Source: Actinomycetota bacterium | GTDB lineage: Bacteria; Actinomycetota; Acidimicrobiia; Spongiisociales; UBA11373 | Direction of reading: 5' to 3' | DNA length: 15,819 bases | NCBI GenBank assembly: GCA_030688105.1 | Contig: JAUYIV010000297.1 | Coordinates: forward strand, 1-15,819 | Translations under genes and position numbers: made by a program | In this document: piece by piece, positions 6,621 to 14,866 of the stretch | Position numbering within the stretch: position 1 is the stretch's first letter | Layout of the letters: every line of letters starts with the position of its first letter | The notes under the pieces: generated by a model | Seen by the model: the letters and a program-made list of their open reading frames with translations, nothing else | Told to the model about the DNA's origin: nothing | Database searches by the model: none

Positions 6621-7105
6621 ACCGCTTCGAGTCGCCGAAGCCGATCTCCTGGCTCCTCAATTGGGGACGGAAGTACTCGCTGTGGCTCTTCCAGTTCGGC
6701 CTCGCCTGTTGCGCCATCGAGATGATGGCGGCCTCCGGGCCCCGCTACGACTTCATGCGTTTTGGGATCATCCCCCTTCCGGCCTCGCCCCGGCAGGCCG
6801 ACCTGATGGTCGTGGCGGGCACGGTCACGGACAAGATGGCGCCCGCCATCCGCAAGCTGTACGACCAGATGCCGGACCCGAAGTACGTCATCTCGATGGG
6901 ATCGTGCGCCAACTGCGGCGGCCCGTACTGGGACTCGTACAGCGTGACCAAGGGCGTCGACCAGGTGATCCCCGTCGACGTCTACGTGCCCGGGTGCCCA
7001 CCACGACCGGAGGCGCTCATGGAGGGGATCGTCCTCCTCCAGCAGCAGATCCAGAACGAGAACATCAAGGAGAAGTGGAGTCGGCGTGACCGAGAGCCCG
7101 CCTGA
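6608..7105 (+). CDS. nuoB: NADH-quinone oxidoreductase subunit B
   Basis: NuoB is a 165-residue peripheral subunit carrying the terminal [4Fe-4S] cluster N2, which passes electrons to quinone at the NuoB/NuoD interface. The four N2 ligands are all present: tandem C34-C35 in GLACCAIE, C100 in GSCANCGG and C130 in VPGCPPRPE. An additional Cys103 sits where many homologues have Ser or another residue. The GTG at 6608 lies inside the 3' end of nuoA, and the family-like sequence begins directly after it. The gene overlaps nuoA by 13 bp and nuoC by 20 bp, which suggests translational coupling. Confidence 0.95.
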   Translation: MGVLDRFESPKPISWLLNWGRKYSLWLFQFGLACCAIEMMAASGPRYDFMRFGIIPLPASPRQADLMVVAGTVTDKMAPAIRKLYDQMPDPKYVISMGSCANCGGPYWDSYSVTKGVDQVIPVDVYVPGCPPRPEALMEGIVLLQQQIQNENIKEKWSRRDREPA

Positions 7106-7688
7106 GGCGCCGGCCCCCTCGGCGGCCGCCGGTCTTGCCGAGCGTTTCGGCAAGATGGTCGGCGCTCTCTCCGCGACCGGCGACTTCGGCACGGCGCGTA
7201 TCCGAGTCTCGCCGGACCGATGGGTCGAGACCCATCGCACCCTCGCCGAGCACCTGCCGTTCTTCTCGTTCCTGTCGGCGATCGACTGGGCCGGTGAGGT
7301 GGCCGTGGGAGATCCCCCCGAGGGAGACGTCGAAGAGCGCTTCGAGGTGTTCACCCGCCTCTCGGACGTCTCGAAGGGGGAAGGGGTCATCGTCTCCACC
7401 GATCTCTCCAAGGAGGATCCCCGGCTGGCGACACTGGTCGAGGTCTTCGGAGGGGCCAACTGGCACGAGCGCGAGGCCCACGAGATGTTCGGCATCTTCT
7501 TCGAGGGCCATCCCCATCTCGAGAACCTGTACCTGCCCGACGGTTTCGAGGGCCATCCGCTTCGCAAGACCTTCCCGCTGCTGAGCCGCGAGGTGAAGCC
7601 GTGGCCGGGGATGGTCGACGTGGAGGACATGCCGACGACCGAGAACGTCGAAGCAGGCGAGCCCGAGGCCTGGGAGGAGGGCGAGTGA
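7086..7688 (+). CDS. nuoC: NADH-quinone oxidoreductase subunit C
   Basis: NuoC is a 200-residue subunit (30-kDa family) of the connecting module; it binds NuoD and helps hold the peripheral arm to the membrane. The signature runs from W126 (WHEREAHEMFGIFFEGHP) to GHPLRKTFPL (156-165). His132 occupies the position commonly Tyr or Trp in the ERExxDMFG motif, a modest variation. The N-terminal 20 residues are Pro/Ala-rich and probably disordered. The GTG start has GGAG 5 nt upstream and lies inside nuoB. NuoC is separate from NuoD, not fused as in Escherichia coli. Confidence 0.94.
   Translation: MTESPPEAPAPSAAAGLAERFGKMVGALSATGDFGTARIRVSPDRWVETHRTLAEHLPFFSFLSAIDWAGEVAVGDPPEGDVEERFEVFTRLSDVSKGEGVIVSTDLSKEDPRLATLVEVFGGANWHEREAHEMFGIFFEGHPHLENLYLPDGFEGHPLRKTFPLLSREVKPWPGMVDVEDMPTTENVEAGEPEAWEEGE
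7675..7680 (+). promoter_or_regulatory. Ribosome binding site deciding the nuoD start
   Basis: AGGAGG lies 4 nt before the GTG at 7685, inside the end of nuoC. It favours that GTG over the later in-frame ATG at 7709, which has no such site. Confidence 0.75.
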
Positions 7689-8875
7689 CCGATCAGCACC
7701 TTCTCGCCATGCACCACTCGGAGGTCCAGGTCTCCGTCGAGCTCGAGACGCCGGACGTCACCCTCAATCTCGGGCCGCAACATCCGTCGACCCACGGGGT
7801 GCTCCGCCTGATCGCCAAGGTCGACGGCGAGGTGATCAACGAGGTCGAGCCGGTCATCGGCTACATGCACCGCGGCTACGAGAAGCTCGCAGAGGTGCGC
7901 ACCTACCCGCAGATCGTGGCACTGGTCTCCCGCATCGACTGGGTCTCGGGGTATGCCAGCGAGGTGCCGCTGATGGTGGCGGTGGAGCGGCTCATGGACA
8001 TCGTGCCCCCCGACCGGGCCCAGTACATCCGGCTCGTCCTCACCGAGATGGCCCGGATCTCCTCCCACCTGGTCTTCCTCTCCTCATATCCACTCGAGCT
8101 GGGTGCCCCGACCCCGCTGATGCATGCCCTGCGCGAACGCGAGCGGATCCTCGACCTGATCGAAATGGTCACGGGCGGCCGTTTCCACCCCAACTTCAAC
8201 CGGGTGGGGGGCGTGAAGCCGGCTGCCGGCGCCGGCTCGAACCAGAAGAAGGTCGTCCAGGACCTCCCCGAAGGCTTCTTGGGTCAGACGCTGGCGGCGA
8301 TCCAGGACGTGGTCGGCGTCTGTGACGACATGGAGGACCTCGTCCTCGGCAATGAGATCTTCCTCGAGCGCACCAAAGGGGTCGGCATCATCCCCGTCGA
8401 CAAGGCGCTCGCCTACGGGGTGTCGGGTCCCAACCTCAGGGCATCGGGGGTCCGCTTCGACATCCGCAAGACGGACGACTATCTGCCCTACGACGGGTTC
8501 GACTTCGACATCCCCGCCGGTGAGAACGGAGACTGCTTCGACCGGTACTGGGTTCGGCTCCAAGAGATCCGCGAGGCGTCCAAGATCATCCGCCAGGCGG
8601 TCGAGACCATGCCGTCGGGCGACCTGCAGGCGAAAGTGCCCCGGATCATCAAGGTCCCCAAGGGCGAGGTCTACGTCCGGGCGGAGAACCCGAAGGGCGA
8701 GATGGGATACCACGTGGTGTCCGAGGGCGGCCGCGGCCCCTACCGGCTCAAGATCCGCTCGGCGTCCTTCTCGAACCTCTCCGTGCTGCCGTGGCTCCTC
8801 AAGGGCCAGCTGGTGCCCGACATCATCGCGATTCTGGGAAGCCTGGACTTCGTCCTCGGGGACGTCGATCGATGA
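7685..8875 (+). CDS. nuoD: NADH-quinone oxidoreductase subunit D
   Basis: NuoD is a 396-residue 49-kDa-family subunit, descended from the large subunit of [NiFe] hydrogenases. With NuoB it forms the quinone-reducing site. Diagnostic segments are NLGPQHPSTHGVLR (H33 and H37 in the quinone-binding hairpin), GYMHRGYEKLAE and the C-terminal GSLDFVLGDVDR. The length is normal and no truncation is seen. The start overlaps the nuoC stop (GTGA). The stop overlaps the nuoH start (ATGA), so nothing remains between nuoD and nuoH of the nuoE, nuoF and nuoG genes usually found there. Confidence 0.95.
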   Translation: MTDQHLLAMHHSEVQVSVELETPDVTLNLGPQHPSTHGVLRLIAKVDGEVINEVEPVIGYMHRGYEKLAEVRTYPQIVALVSRIDWVSGYASEVPLMVAVERLMDIVPPDRAQYIRLVLTEMARISSHLVFLSSYPLELGAPTPLMHALRERERILDLIEMVTGGRFHPNFNRVGGVKPAAGAGSNQKKVVQDLPEGFLGQTLAAIQDVVGVCDDMEDLVLGNEIFLERTKGVGIIPVDKALAYGVSGPNLRASGVRFDIRKTDDYLPYDGFDFDIPAGENGDCFDRYWVRLQEIREASKIIRQAVETMPSGDLQAKVPRIIKVPKGEVYVRAENPKGEMGYHVVSEGGRGPYRLKIRSASFSNLSVLPWLLKGQLVPDIIAILGSLDFVLGDVDR

Positions 8876-9897
8876 CCGCCCTCCTCGATAACTTCTGGGT
8901 CCTTTTGGCGCTCAAGGTGCTGATCATCGCCGCGGTGGTCCCCGGCGTGGCCCTGGTGTTCATCTTCGCGGAGCTGAAGATCTCGGCGCACATGCAGAGC
9001 CGGATCGGGCCCTACTTCGCCGGGGGCCGCTGGGGATGGGCCCAGCCTCTCGCCGACGGGATCAAGTTCATGCAGAAGGAGGACCTCGTCCCGGAGGACG
9101 CCGACCGGCCGGTTTTCAAGTTCGCCCCGATGGTGGTGCTCATGGGCACCCTCGCGGTCTTCGTCATCGTCCCGTTCAGCCCGAAGCTGATCGTCCGCGA
9201 CCTCGACATCGGGGTGTTCTATGCGCTCGCCGCGGGATCGGTGACGACGATCGGGGTACTGATGGCCGGCTGGTCGTCGGCCAACAAGTACTCGCTGATG
9301 GGCGGCCTTCGGGCCGCGGCCCAGCTGATCGCCTACGAGCTCCCGCTGGTGCTCGCCGTCGTCGGCGTGGTCATCCAGGCCGGGACGATGTCGATGAACG
9401 GGATCGTCGTCGCGCAGATCGAGCCGGTGTTCCACATCGGCGAGGTGGCGATCCGGCTCCCCTTCTTGCTTCAAGGCCAGGTGATCGGCTTTGCCATCTT
9501 CATGATCGCCGCACTCGCCGAGCTGAACCGGACGCCATTCGACATGCCGATCGCCGAATCGGAGCTGGTCATGGGTTACCTGACCGAGTACTCGGGGATC
9601 CGCTTCACGATGTTCTTCCTCGCCGAGTACGCCGGCATGTTCTCGATGTCGGCGATCGCCGCCACCCTGTTCCTGGGGGGCTACTACCTGCCCGGGGTCC
9701 CGGAGGGGGCGCTCGATGTGCTCGGCCCGCTGATCCTCATGGCCAAGGTGACCCTGCTGGTGTTCATCATCATCTGGCTGCGGTGGACCTTCCCCCGGCT
9801 CCGCGAGGACCAGCTCCAGTCATTGGCCTGGCGGTGGCTCATCCCCCTCGCCCTGGCGAACATCGCCGTGACCGCAGTGGCGAAGGTGGTGCTCTGA
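8872..9897 (+). CDS. nuoH: NADH-quinone oxidoreductase subunit H
   Basis: NuoH is a 341-residue membrane subunit (ND1 homologue) with about eight helices. It forms the quinone chamber and links it to the proton channels. The conserved loop NRTPFDMPIAESELVMGY is present (D224 to E231). The first Glu of the usual PEAESEL is Ile227 here, while E229 and E231 are kept; actinobacterial NuoH proteins such as those of Streptomyces have Val at this position. Also typical are RIGPYFAGGRWGWAQPLADG near the N-terminus and the C-terminal LRWTFPRLREDQL. The ATG overlaps the nuoD stop by 4 bp, with GGGGA 9 nt upstream. Confidence 0.95.
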   Translation: MTALLDNFWVLLALKVLIIAAVVPGVALVFIFAELKISAHMQSRIGPYFAGGRWGWAQPLADGIKFMQKEDLVPEDADRPVFKFAPMVVLMGTLAVFVIVPFSPKLIVRDLDIGVFYALAAGSVTTIGVLMAGWSSANKYSLMGGLRAAAQLIAYELPLVLAVVGVVIQAGTMSMNGIVVAQIEPVFHIGEVAIRLPFLLQGQVIGFAIFMIAALAELNRTPFDMPIAESELVMGYLTEYSGIRFTMFFLAEYAGMFSMSAIAATLFLGGYYLPGVPEGALDVLGPLILMAKVTLLVFIIIWLRWTFPRLREDQLQSLAWRWLIPLALANIAVTAVAKVVL

Positions 9898-9935
9898 TGA
9901 TCTACCTTTCCGGCCAGGAGGGATCGTGGCGCTGA
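9897..9935 (+). other. 12-codon ORF bridging nuoH and nuoI
   Basis: ATG at 9897 overlaps the nuoH stop (TGATGA) and opens a frame encoding MIYLSGQEGSWR that ends with TGA at 9933-9935, ten bases inside nuoI. It spans the AGGAGG site of nuoI. It could keep ribosomes moving from nuoH to nuoI by reinitiation, or be chance. No family is recognised. Confidence 0.3.
9916..9921 (+). promoter_or_regulatory. Ribosome binding site of nuoI
   Basis: AGGAGG stands 4 nt before the GTG at 9926 and fixes that start. It lies inside the 12-codon ORF that bridges nuoH and nuoI. Confidence 0.75.
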
Positions 9936-10402
9936 GGGTTTCGAAGGTTCCGGGCATCGGCCTGATGAAGGGCATGTGGCTGACCCTGCGCACCCTCTTC
10001 AAGCGCCCGGTCACGATCAACTATCCCAAGGAGAAGGAGATCCCGGTCCCCCGGGCCCGCGGTGTGATCGCCCTCGACACCGAGGCCTGCACCGTCTGCA
10101 TGTTGTGTGCCCGGGAGTGCCCCGACTGGTGCATCTACATCGAGGGCCACAAGGAGCTCCAGCCCCCATCGAAGCCCGGTGGCCGTCCCCGGAGCCGGGC
10201 GACTCTCGACCGCTTCGACATCGACTACGCCTTGTGCATGTACTGCGGCATCTGCGTCGAGGTCTGCCCCTTCGACGCCCTGTTCTGGTCGCCCGAGTAC
10301 GAGTACTCCGAAGGGTCCATCTCGGCGATGCTCCATGACAAGGAGCGCCTCACCGACTGGCTGGCCACCGTCCCGGCCCCTCCGCCGCTGGAGAAGAACT
10401 GA
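9926..10402 (+). CDS. nuoI: NADH-quinone oxidoreductase subunit I
   Basis: NuoI is a 158-residue ferredoxin-like subunit that holds two [4Fe-4S] clusters, N6a and N6b, and relays electrons to NuoB. The two binding motifs are C55-x2-C58-x2-C61-x3-C65-P and C104-x2-C107-x2-C110-x3-C114-P, both intact. An N-terminal amphipathic helix (about 9-25) should anchor it to the membrane arm. The linker between the cluster motifs is longer than in minimal ferredoxins and includes a basic, Pro-rich stretch (80-93). With NuoG absent from the locus, NuoI would be the outermost Fe-S subunit encoded here and the likely docking point for an alternative donor. Confidence 0.95.
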   Translation: MALRVSKVPGIGLMKGMWLTLRTLFKRPVTINYPKEKEIPVPRARGVIALDTEACTVCMLCARECPDWCIYIEGHKELQPPSKPGGRPRSRATLDRFDIDYALCMYCGICVEVCPFDALFWSPEYEYSEGSISAMLHDKERLTDWLATVPAPPPLEKN

Positions 10403-10920
10403 TGGACTGGGGTGACTGGCTCTCCAACTCGCAGAACATCCTCTTCGTCGTCATCGCCCTCCTGATGGTCGCCGCGGCGGTTCGGGTGGTCACCAGCCCC
10501 AACGTGGTCCACGCCGCCCTGATGCTGGTCCTCGCCTTGGGGGGTTCGGCGGCTCTGTTCCTCATGCTCGGCGCCGAATTCGTGGCGTGGGCCCTGGTGC
10601 TCGTCTACATCGGCGCGGTGATCGTCCTCTTCCTGTTCGGAATCATGATCACCCGCGCCCCCACCGGGCGCGACCCGGTCCGCCTCGACCACGAGCGGCG
10701 GTGGCCCGCGGCGCTGGTGGCGCTGGCGACGTTCGCCACCCTGGCCTCCGCCAGCGTCGCCGCATTCGAGGACGAGGCCATCGAGGGCGGGGTGTCATCT
10801 ACCGGCGACCTCGGCGATGTGCTGTTCAGCCGCTTCGTCATCCCGTTCGAGGCGGTGTCGTTCGTCCTGTTGGCGGCCCTGATCGGGGGCATCGTGCTCG
10901 CCCGGAAGGACCCGGGCTGA
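10402..10920 (+). CDS. nuoJ: NADH-quinone oxidoreductase subunit J
   Basis: NuoJ is a 172-residue membrane subunit (ND6 homologue) with five predicted helices, part of the link between the quinone site and the proton channels. The conserved third helix ALVLVYIGAVIVLFLFGIM (about 64-82) is present, with Tyr69 and Gly71 in the helix that carries a pi-bulge in known structures. Residues 84-101 form a charged loop, and a second loop near 123-136 is acidic. The ATG overlaps the nuoI stop by one base (TGATG), with GGAG 8 nt upstream. Confidence 0.93.
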   Translation: MDWGDWLSNSQNILFVVIALLMVAAAVRVVTSPNVVHAALMLVLALGGSAALFLMLGAEFVAWALVLVYIGAVIVLFLFGIMITRAPTGRDPVRLDHERRWPAALVALATFATLASASVAAFEDEAIEGGVSSTGDLGDVLFSRFVIPFEAVSFVLLAALIGGIVLARKDPG

Positions 10921-11225
10921 TGCTGGTCAGCCAGTTCCTGGTGCTCGCCGCGCTGCTCTTCTCGATCGGGGTGTACGGCGTGCTGGTTCGCCGCAATGCG
11001 GTGCTGGTCCTCCTGTCGATCGAGTTGATGCTCACCGCGGTGAGCATCAACCTGGTCGCCTTCGGGGCCTACCTGCAGGACACACTGCTGTCCGGTCAGG
11101 TATTCGCCCTGTTCGTCATCACCATCGCCGCCGCCGAGGTCGGCATCGGTCTGGCGATCGTGGTCATGATCTTCCGCAACCGCTCGTCGGCGAACCTCGA
11201 CGAGCTCGACCTGATGCGGTGGTGA
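10920..11225 (+). CDS. nuoK: NADH-quinone oxidoreductase subunit K
   Basis: NuoK is a 101-residue three-helix membrane subunit (ND4L homologue) related to Mrp antiporter subunit C. The two buried glutamates used in proton transfer are present: E35 in LLSIELMLTAVSIN and E73 in IAAAEVGIGLA. Length is normal. The ATG overlaps the nuoJ stop by one base (TGATG), with a purine-rich GGAAGGA 9 nt upstream. The stop lies 4 bp before the GTG of nuoL. Confidence 0.94.
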   Translation: MLVSQFLVLAALLFSIGVYGVLVRRNAVLVLLSIELMLTAVSINLVAFGAYLQDTLLSGQVFALFVITIAAAEVGIGLAIVVMIFRNRSSANLDELDLMRW

Positions 11226-11229
11226 GCCG

Positions 11230-13278
11230 GTGATCGCAGGATTCATCGCGTACGCCGGGGAGATCCACGAGCCCGCCCACCTGGTCGACGGGGGGGTGCT
11301 CGCCCAGTACGCCTGGCTGATCCCCCTCGTGCCCCTCGTCCTGATGTTCGCCATCGTGTTCTTCGGCAAGCGCCTGCCCTACAAGGGCTGGGAGCTCGCC
11401 GAGGCGTCGATGCTCTTCGTGGCCATCTATGGCGTGGCGCTCCTCGTGATGAACGCCAACGAGGGCATCACCCACGAGGGCTCGATCGAGATCGCCCGGA
11501 TCGGCTCGTACACGATCGAGTGGGGATGGGTCGTCGACGGGCTCTCGATCATGATGTATGCCGTCGTCGGGGTGGTCGGGCTTGCGGTCTTCACGTACGC
11601 CAAGGGGTACATGGAAGGCGACTCGCGTTACACGTGGTTCTTCGCCGCGTTCACCCTCTTTGCCGGGGCGATGCTGGTGCTGGTCTCCTCGGCGAACATG
11701 ATCCAGCTGCTGGTCGGCTGGGAGCTGGTCGGGCTGGCCTCGTACCTGCTCATCGGCCACTACTGGGAGGACCACTCCAACAACGCCGCCGCCATCAAGG
11801 CGTTCCTGACCAACAAGATCGCCGACGTCGGCCTCGTCATCGGGGTGATCATCGTCGGGGTCACCGTGGGGTCCTTCCGGTTCGGCGACATCCTCTCCGC
11901 CGTCTCCGCGGGTGACTCCGCTCTCGCCCAGGTCGCCTTCTGGGCGGGGCTGGCCCTCTTCATCGGGGCGATGGGCAAAAGCGCCCAATTCCCGTTCCAT
12001 GTATGGCTGCCCGACGCCATGGCGGGCCCGACGCCGGTGTCGTCATTGATGCACGCCGCCACGATGGTGACCGCCGGGGTCTATCTGCTCGGACGGATGT
12101 TCCCCTTCTACCAGTCGGACCTGTTCGCCGCCGACGTGAAGACATGGATCATCATCATCGGGTCGATCACCCTGTTTGCGATGGGGCTCCTCGCGCTCGT
12201 CCAGGACGACCTCAAGAGAGTGCTCGCATACTCGACCGTGTCGCAGCTCGGGTACATGACCGTGGCGATGGGCGCCGGGGCGTACACCGCCGGGCTGTTC
12301 CACCTGTTCACCCACGCCTTCTTCAAGGGCCTGCTCTTCCTCTGCGCGGGGTCGGTGATCCATGCGGTCCACTCGAACAACATGAGCGACATGGGCGGCC
12401 TGAGGAAGCCGATGCCCTGGACCTATCGGACATTCCTCGCCGGGTCCCTGGCGCTCGCCGGTATCTTCCCGCTGGCGGGGTTCTGGTCGAAGGACGAGAT
12501 CCTCGCCTCGATCTCCTACGACGCCGGCCATGGGGGCGGCGCGATCGCCAGTGTCGTGCTGTGGATCGCCATCGCCGGGGCATTCGTGACCGCCTTCTAC
12601 ATGGCGCGGGCGGTGTACCTCACATTCTTCGGCGAGTACCAGGGCCAGGCTCATCCTCACGAGTCGCCGCGGGTGATGACCTACCCGATGATCGGCCTCG
12701 CCGGGCTCTCCATCGTGGGCGGCTTCGTCAACGTCCCCGGGCTGTTCACCGGGTTCACCGAGTGGCTGGCGGCTCGTCCGTTGCCGATGGGTGATCACCA
12801 TGCCGAGTCGATCGACTTCGCGCTCGCCGCCACCGGCCTGCTGGTGGCGCTGGCCGGCATCGCAGCAGGCACCCGGGTCTGGCGGCGCGATGCCGCCACG
12901 CAGCGTGAGCGTGACCGGTTCCGCGTCCCGCTGCTCTACCCCCTCCTCGAGCACAGATACTTCGTCGACGACCTGTATCGGGTGGCCTTGACCGATCCGA
13001 TCAAGGGTCCGGTGGCCCGGTTCATCGACTGGACGAACACTTACGTCATCGACGCCGTCGTCAACGCCTTTGGCGCCGTGGCCAAGGGTTTGGCGAGGGT
13101 CGTATATGGCGGCTTCGACCAGCGAGGCATCGACTTCGTCGTCAACGCGGTCGCGGGTGGAACCAATGAGGCGGGCGAGATGCTTCGCCGCACGACGACG
13201 GGTCGGGTGCAGCAGTACGCGGGGGCCCTCTTCGGTGGAGCGGTCCTCCTGGTGGTCGGCTTGCTGATCTTCACGTAG
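11230..13278 (+). CDS. nuoL: NADH-quinone oxidoreductase subunit L
   Basis: NuoL is a 682-residue distal antiporter-like proton-pumping subunit (ND5 homologue). Key charged residues of the channel are present: E165 in LLVGWELVGLASYL, K250 in GKSAQFPFHVWLPDAM, K366 in HAFFKGLLFL and K421 in GFWSKDEIL. The C-terminal part, from about residue 500, should supply the long lateral helix that braces the membrane arm; the gene's length is enough to include it. With the GTG at 11230 there is an N-terminal extension (IAGFIAYAGEIHEPAHLVDG). An in-frame GTG at 11296 preceded by a G-run would start just before the first helix and is a real alternative. Confidence 0.94.
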   Translation: MIAGFIAYAGEIHEPAHLVDGGVLAQYAWLIPLVPLVLMFAIVFFGKRLPYKGWELAEASMLFVAIYGVALLVMNANEGITHEGSIEIARIGSYTIEWGWVVDGLSIMMYAVVGVVGLAVFTYAKGYMEGDSRYTWFFAAFTLFAGAMLVLVSSANMIQLLVGWELVGLASYLLIGHYWEDHSNNAAAIKAFLTNKIADVGLVIGVIIVGVTVGSFRFGDILSAVSAGDSALAQVAFWAGLALFIGAMGKSAQFPFHVWLPDAMAGPTPVSSLMHAATMVTAGVYLLGRMFPFYQSDLFAADVKTWIIIIGSITLFAMGLLALVQDDLKRVLAYSTVSQLGYMTVAMGAGAYTAGLFHLFTHAFFKGLLFLCAGSVIHAVHSNNMSDMGGLRKPMPWTYRTFLAGSLALAGIFPLAGFWSKDEILASISYDAGHGGGAIASVVLWIAIAGAFVTAFYMARAVYLTFFGEYQGQAHPHESPRVMTYPMIGLAGLSIVGGFVNVPGLFTGFTEWLAARPLPMGDHHAESIDFALAATGLLVALAGIAAGTRVWRRDAATQRERDRFRVPLLYPLLEHRYFVDDLYRVALTDPIKGPVARFIDWTNTYVIDAVVNAFGAVAKGLARVVYGGFDQRGIDFVVNAVAGGTNEAGEMLRRTTTGRVQQYAGALFGGAVLLVVGLLIFT

Positions 13279-13285
13279 GAGGAGG
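13277..13285 (+). promoter_or_regulatory. Ribosome binding site of nuoM
   Basis: AGGAGGAGG begins inside the nuoL TAG stop and ends 9 nt before the nuoM ATG. It is one of the strongest ribosome binding sites in the operon, at one of its few non-overlapping junctions. Confidence 0.75.
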
Positions 13286-13294
13286 ACGAGCGCT

Positions 13295-14866
13295 ATGGAG
13301 ATGTTCGACGGCGGGTGGGGCCTCAGCCTCATCGTGTTCCTGCCCCTCGTGGGCGCGGGGTTGGTGCTCCTGCTGCCGAAGCGCCAGGAGAGCGCGGCGA
13401 AGGCCATAGCGCTCCTGTTCACGCTGGGGTCGTTGGGGGCGTCGGTGCTGGCGGTGGTGCGCTTCGACTTCGATGCGACCGAGCAGTTCCAGTTCGGCAC
13501 GGACCTGTCCTGGATCTCGGCCATCGGCTCGCGCTATCACATCGGCATCGATGGCATCAGCATGCCGCTGCTCGTCCTCTCCACCCTGATGACCGTGCTG
13601 GCGATCGTGTACTCCTGGAACCACTGGCCGGAGCCGCACAACCCGAAGGCGTTCCTGGTCCTGCTGCTCCTCCTGGCGACCGGGATGAATGGGACCTTCG
13701 TCGCTCTGGACCTGGTGCTGTTCTTCATCTTCTTCGAGCTGGTCCTGCTCCCGATGTACTTCATGATCGGGATCTGGGGGGACCGCACGAAGATCCGGCT
13801 CCCCGGGTTCCGGCGCGAGGTGGAGACCCGGCTCTACGCGTCGATCAAGTTCTTCCTCTTCACCCTCTTCGGCTCCGCCTTCATGCTGCTGGGGTTCCTG
13901 GCCCTTTACTTCAAGAGCGATCCGCACACCTTCGACATGGCCCGTCTCGCCGAGGCGGGCCAGATGGGCCTGTTCGACGGGACGTTCGGAGCCTGGGTGT
14001 TTGCCGCACTGTTCCTCGGCTTCGCGGTGAAGGTCCCGATGTGGCCCCTGCACACGTGGCTGCCCGACGCCCACACCGCGGCCCCCACCGTCGGCTCTGT
14101 GCTCCTGGCGGCGATCCTCCTGAAGCTCGGCTCGTACGGGTTCATCAGAATCAGCCTCCCCATCCTCCCCCAGCAGGCCCAGGACTGGGCCCCGGTGATC
14201 GCGGTGCTGGCGGTGATCGCGATCATCTACGGATCACTGGCCTGTCTGGCCCAGACCGACCTGAAACGGCTCATCGCCTTCTCGTCGGTGGGGCACATGG
14301 GCTTCGTGATGCTGGGGATCTCCACCCTCACCGATGTCGGCATCAATGCGGCGGTGATCGGCATGGTCGCCCATGGGGTGATCACCGGGATGCTGTTCTT
14401 CCTCGCCGGGTCGATGCAGCACCGGTACCACACGAGGGAGATCGCCCGCCTCGGCGGGAACATGAAGCTGATGCCGGTAATCGGAGGGCTGCTCGCCTTC
14501 ACCGCGATGGCCTCGCTGGGGCTGCCCGGGCTTGCCGGGTTCTGGGGGGAGTTCATGGCCCTGCTCGGGTCGTTCAACCCCCTCGACGGGTTGAGCCTGA
14601 CCGTGTTCCGGTCGGCGATGGTCGCCGGCGCCATCGGGACGGTGCTCACCGCCGGCTACATGTTGTGGATGCTCCAGAGGGTGAATCTCGGCGAGCCATC
14701 CGATGAGTGGTCGGGCCACGATCTCCATGACGCCGACGGGTTCGAGCTGGCGGCATGGGTCCCCCTGGTCGTGGCGATCTTCGCCATCGGGGTGTTCCCC
14801 AAGATCGTCTTCGGCGCCACCAACGATGCAGTCTCCGAGCTGGTCCGCCGAGCGTTCGGGGGCTGA
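13295..14866 (+). CDS. nuoM: NADH-quinone oxidoreductase subunit M
   Basis: NuoM is a 523-residue antiporter-like proton-pumping subunit (ND4 homologue) with about 14 helices. The conserved channel residues are visible: E148 in FFIFFELVLLPMYFMIG, K246 in VKVPMWPLHTWLPDAHTAAP and LKRLIAFSSVGHMGFVMLG (324 region). The loop GLPGLAGFWGEF is also typical. The ATG is certain, with AGGAGGAGG upstream. nuoN begins on the base after the nuoM stop, so the two are coupled. Confidence 0.95.
   Translation: MEMFDGGWGLSLIVFLPLVGAGLVLLLPKRQESAAKAIALLFTLGSLGASVLAVVRFDFDATEQFQFGTDLSWISAIGSRYHIGIDGISMPLLVLSTLMTVLAIVYSWNHWPEPHNPKAFLVLLLLLATGMNGTFVALDLVLFFIFFELVLLPMYFMIGIWGDRTKIRLPGFRREVETRLYASIKFFLFTLFGSAFMLLGFLALYFKSDPHTFDMARLAEAGQMGLFDGTFGAWVFAALFLGFAVKVPMWPLHTWLPDAHTAAPTVGSVLLAAILLKLGSYGFIRISLPILPQQAQDWAPVIAVLAVIAIIYGSLACLAQTDLKRLIAFSSVGHMGFVMLGISTLTDVGINAAVIGMVAHGVITGMLFFLAGSMQHRYHTREIARLGGNMKLMPVIGGLLAFTAMASLGLPGLAGFWGEFMALLGSFNPLDGLSLTVFRSAMVAGAIGTVLTAGYMLWMLQRVNLGEPSDEWSGHDLHDADGFELAAWVPLVVAIFAIGVFPKIVFGATNDAVSELVRRAFGG

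Noticed and set aside
8860..8900. Remnants of nuoE, nuoF or nuoG between nuoD and nuoH
   Set aside because: The two genes overlap by 4 bp and both ends are intact, so no space for a remnant exists.
12043..13524. A long minus-strand open frame opposite nuoL and nuoM
   Set aside because: It is rich in Arg, His, Asp and Gly, as expected for the antisense of hydrophobic GC-rich genes, and no family motif is visible.
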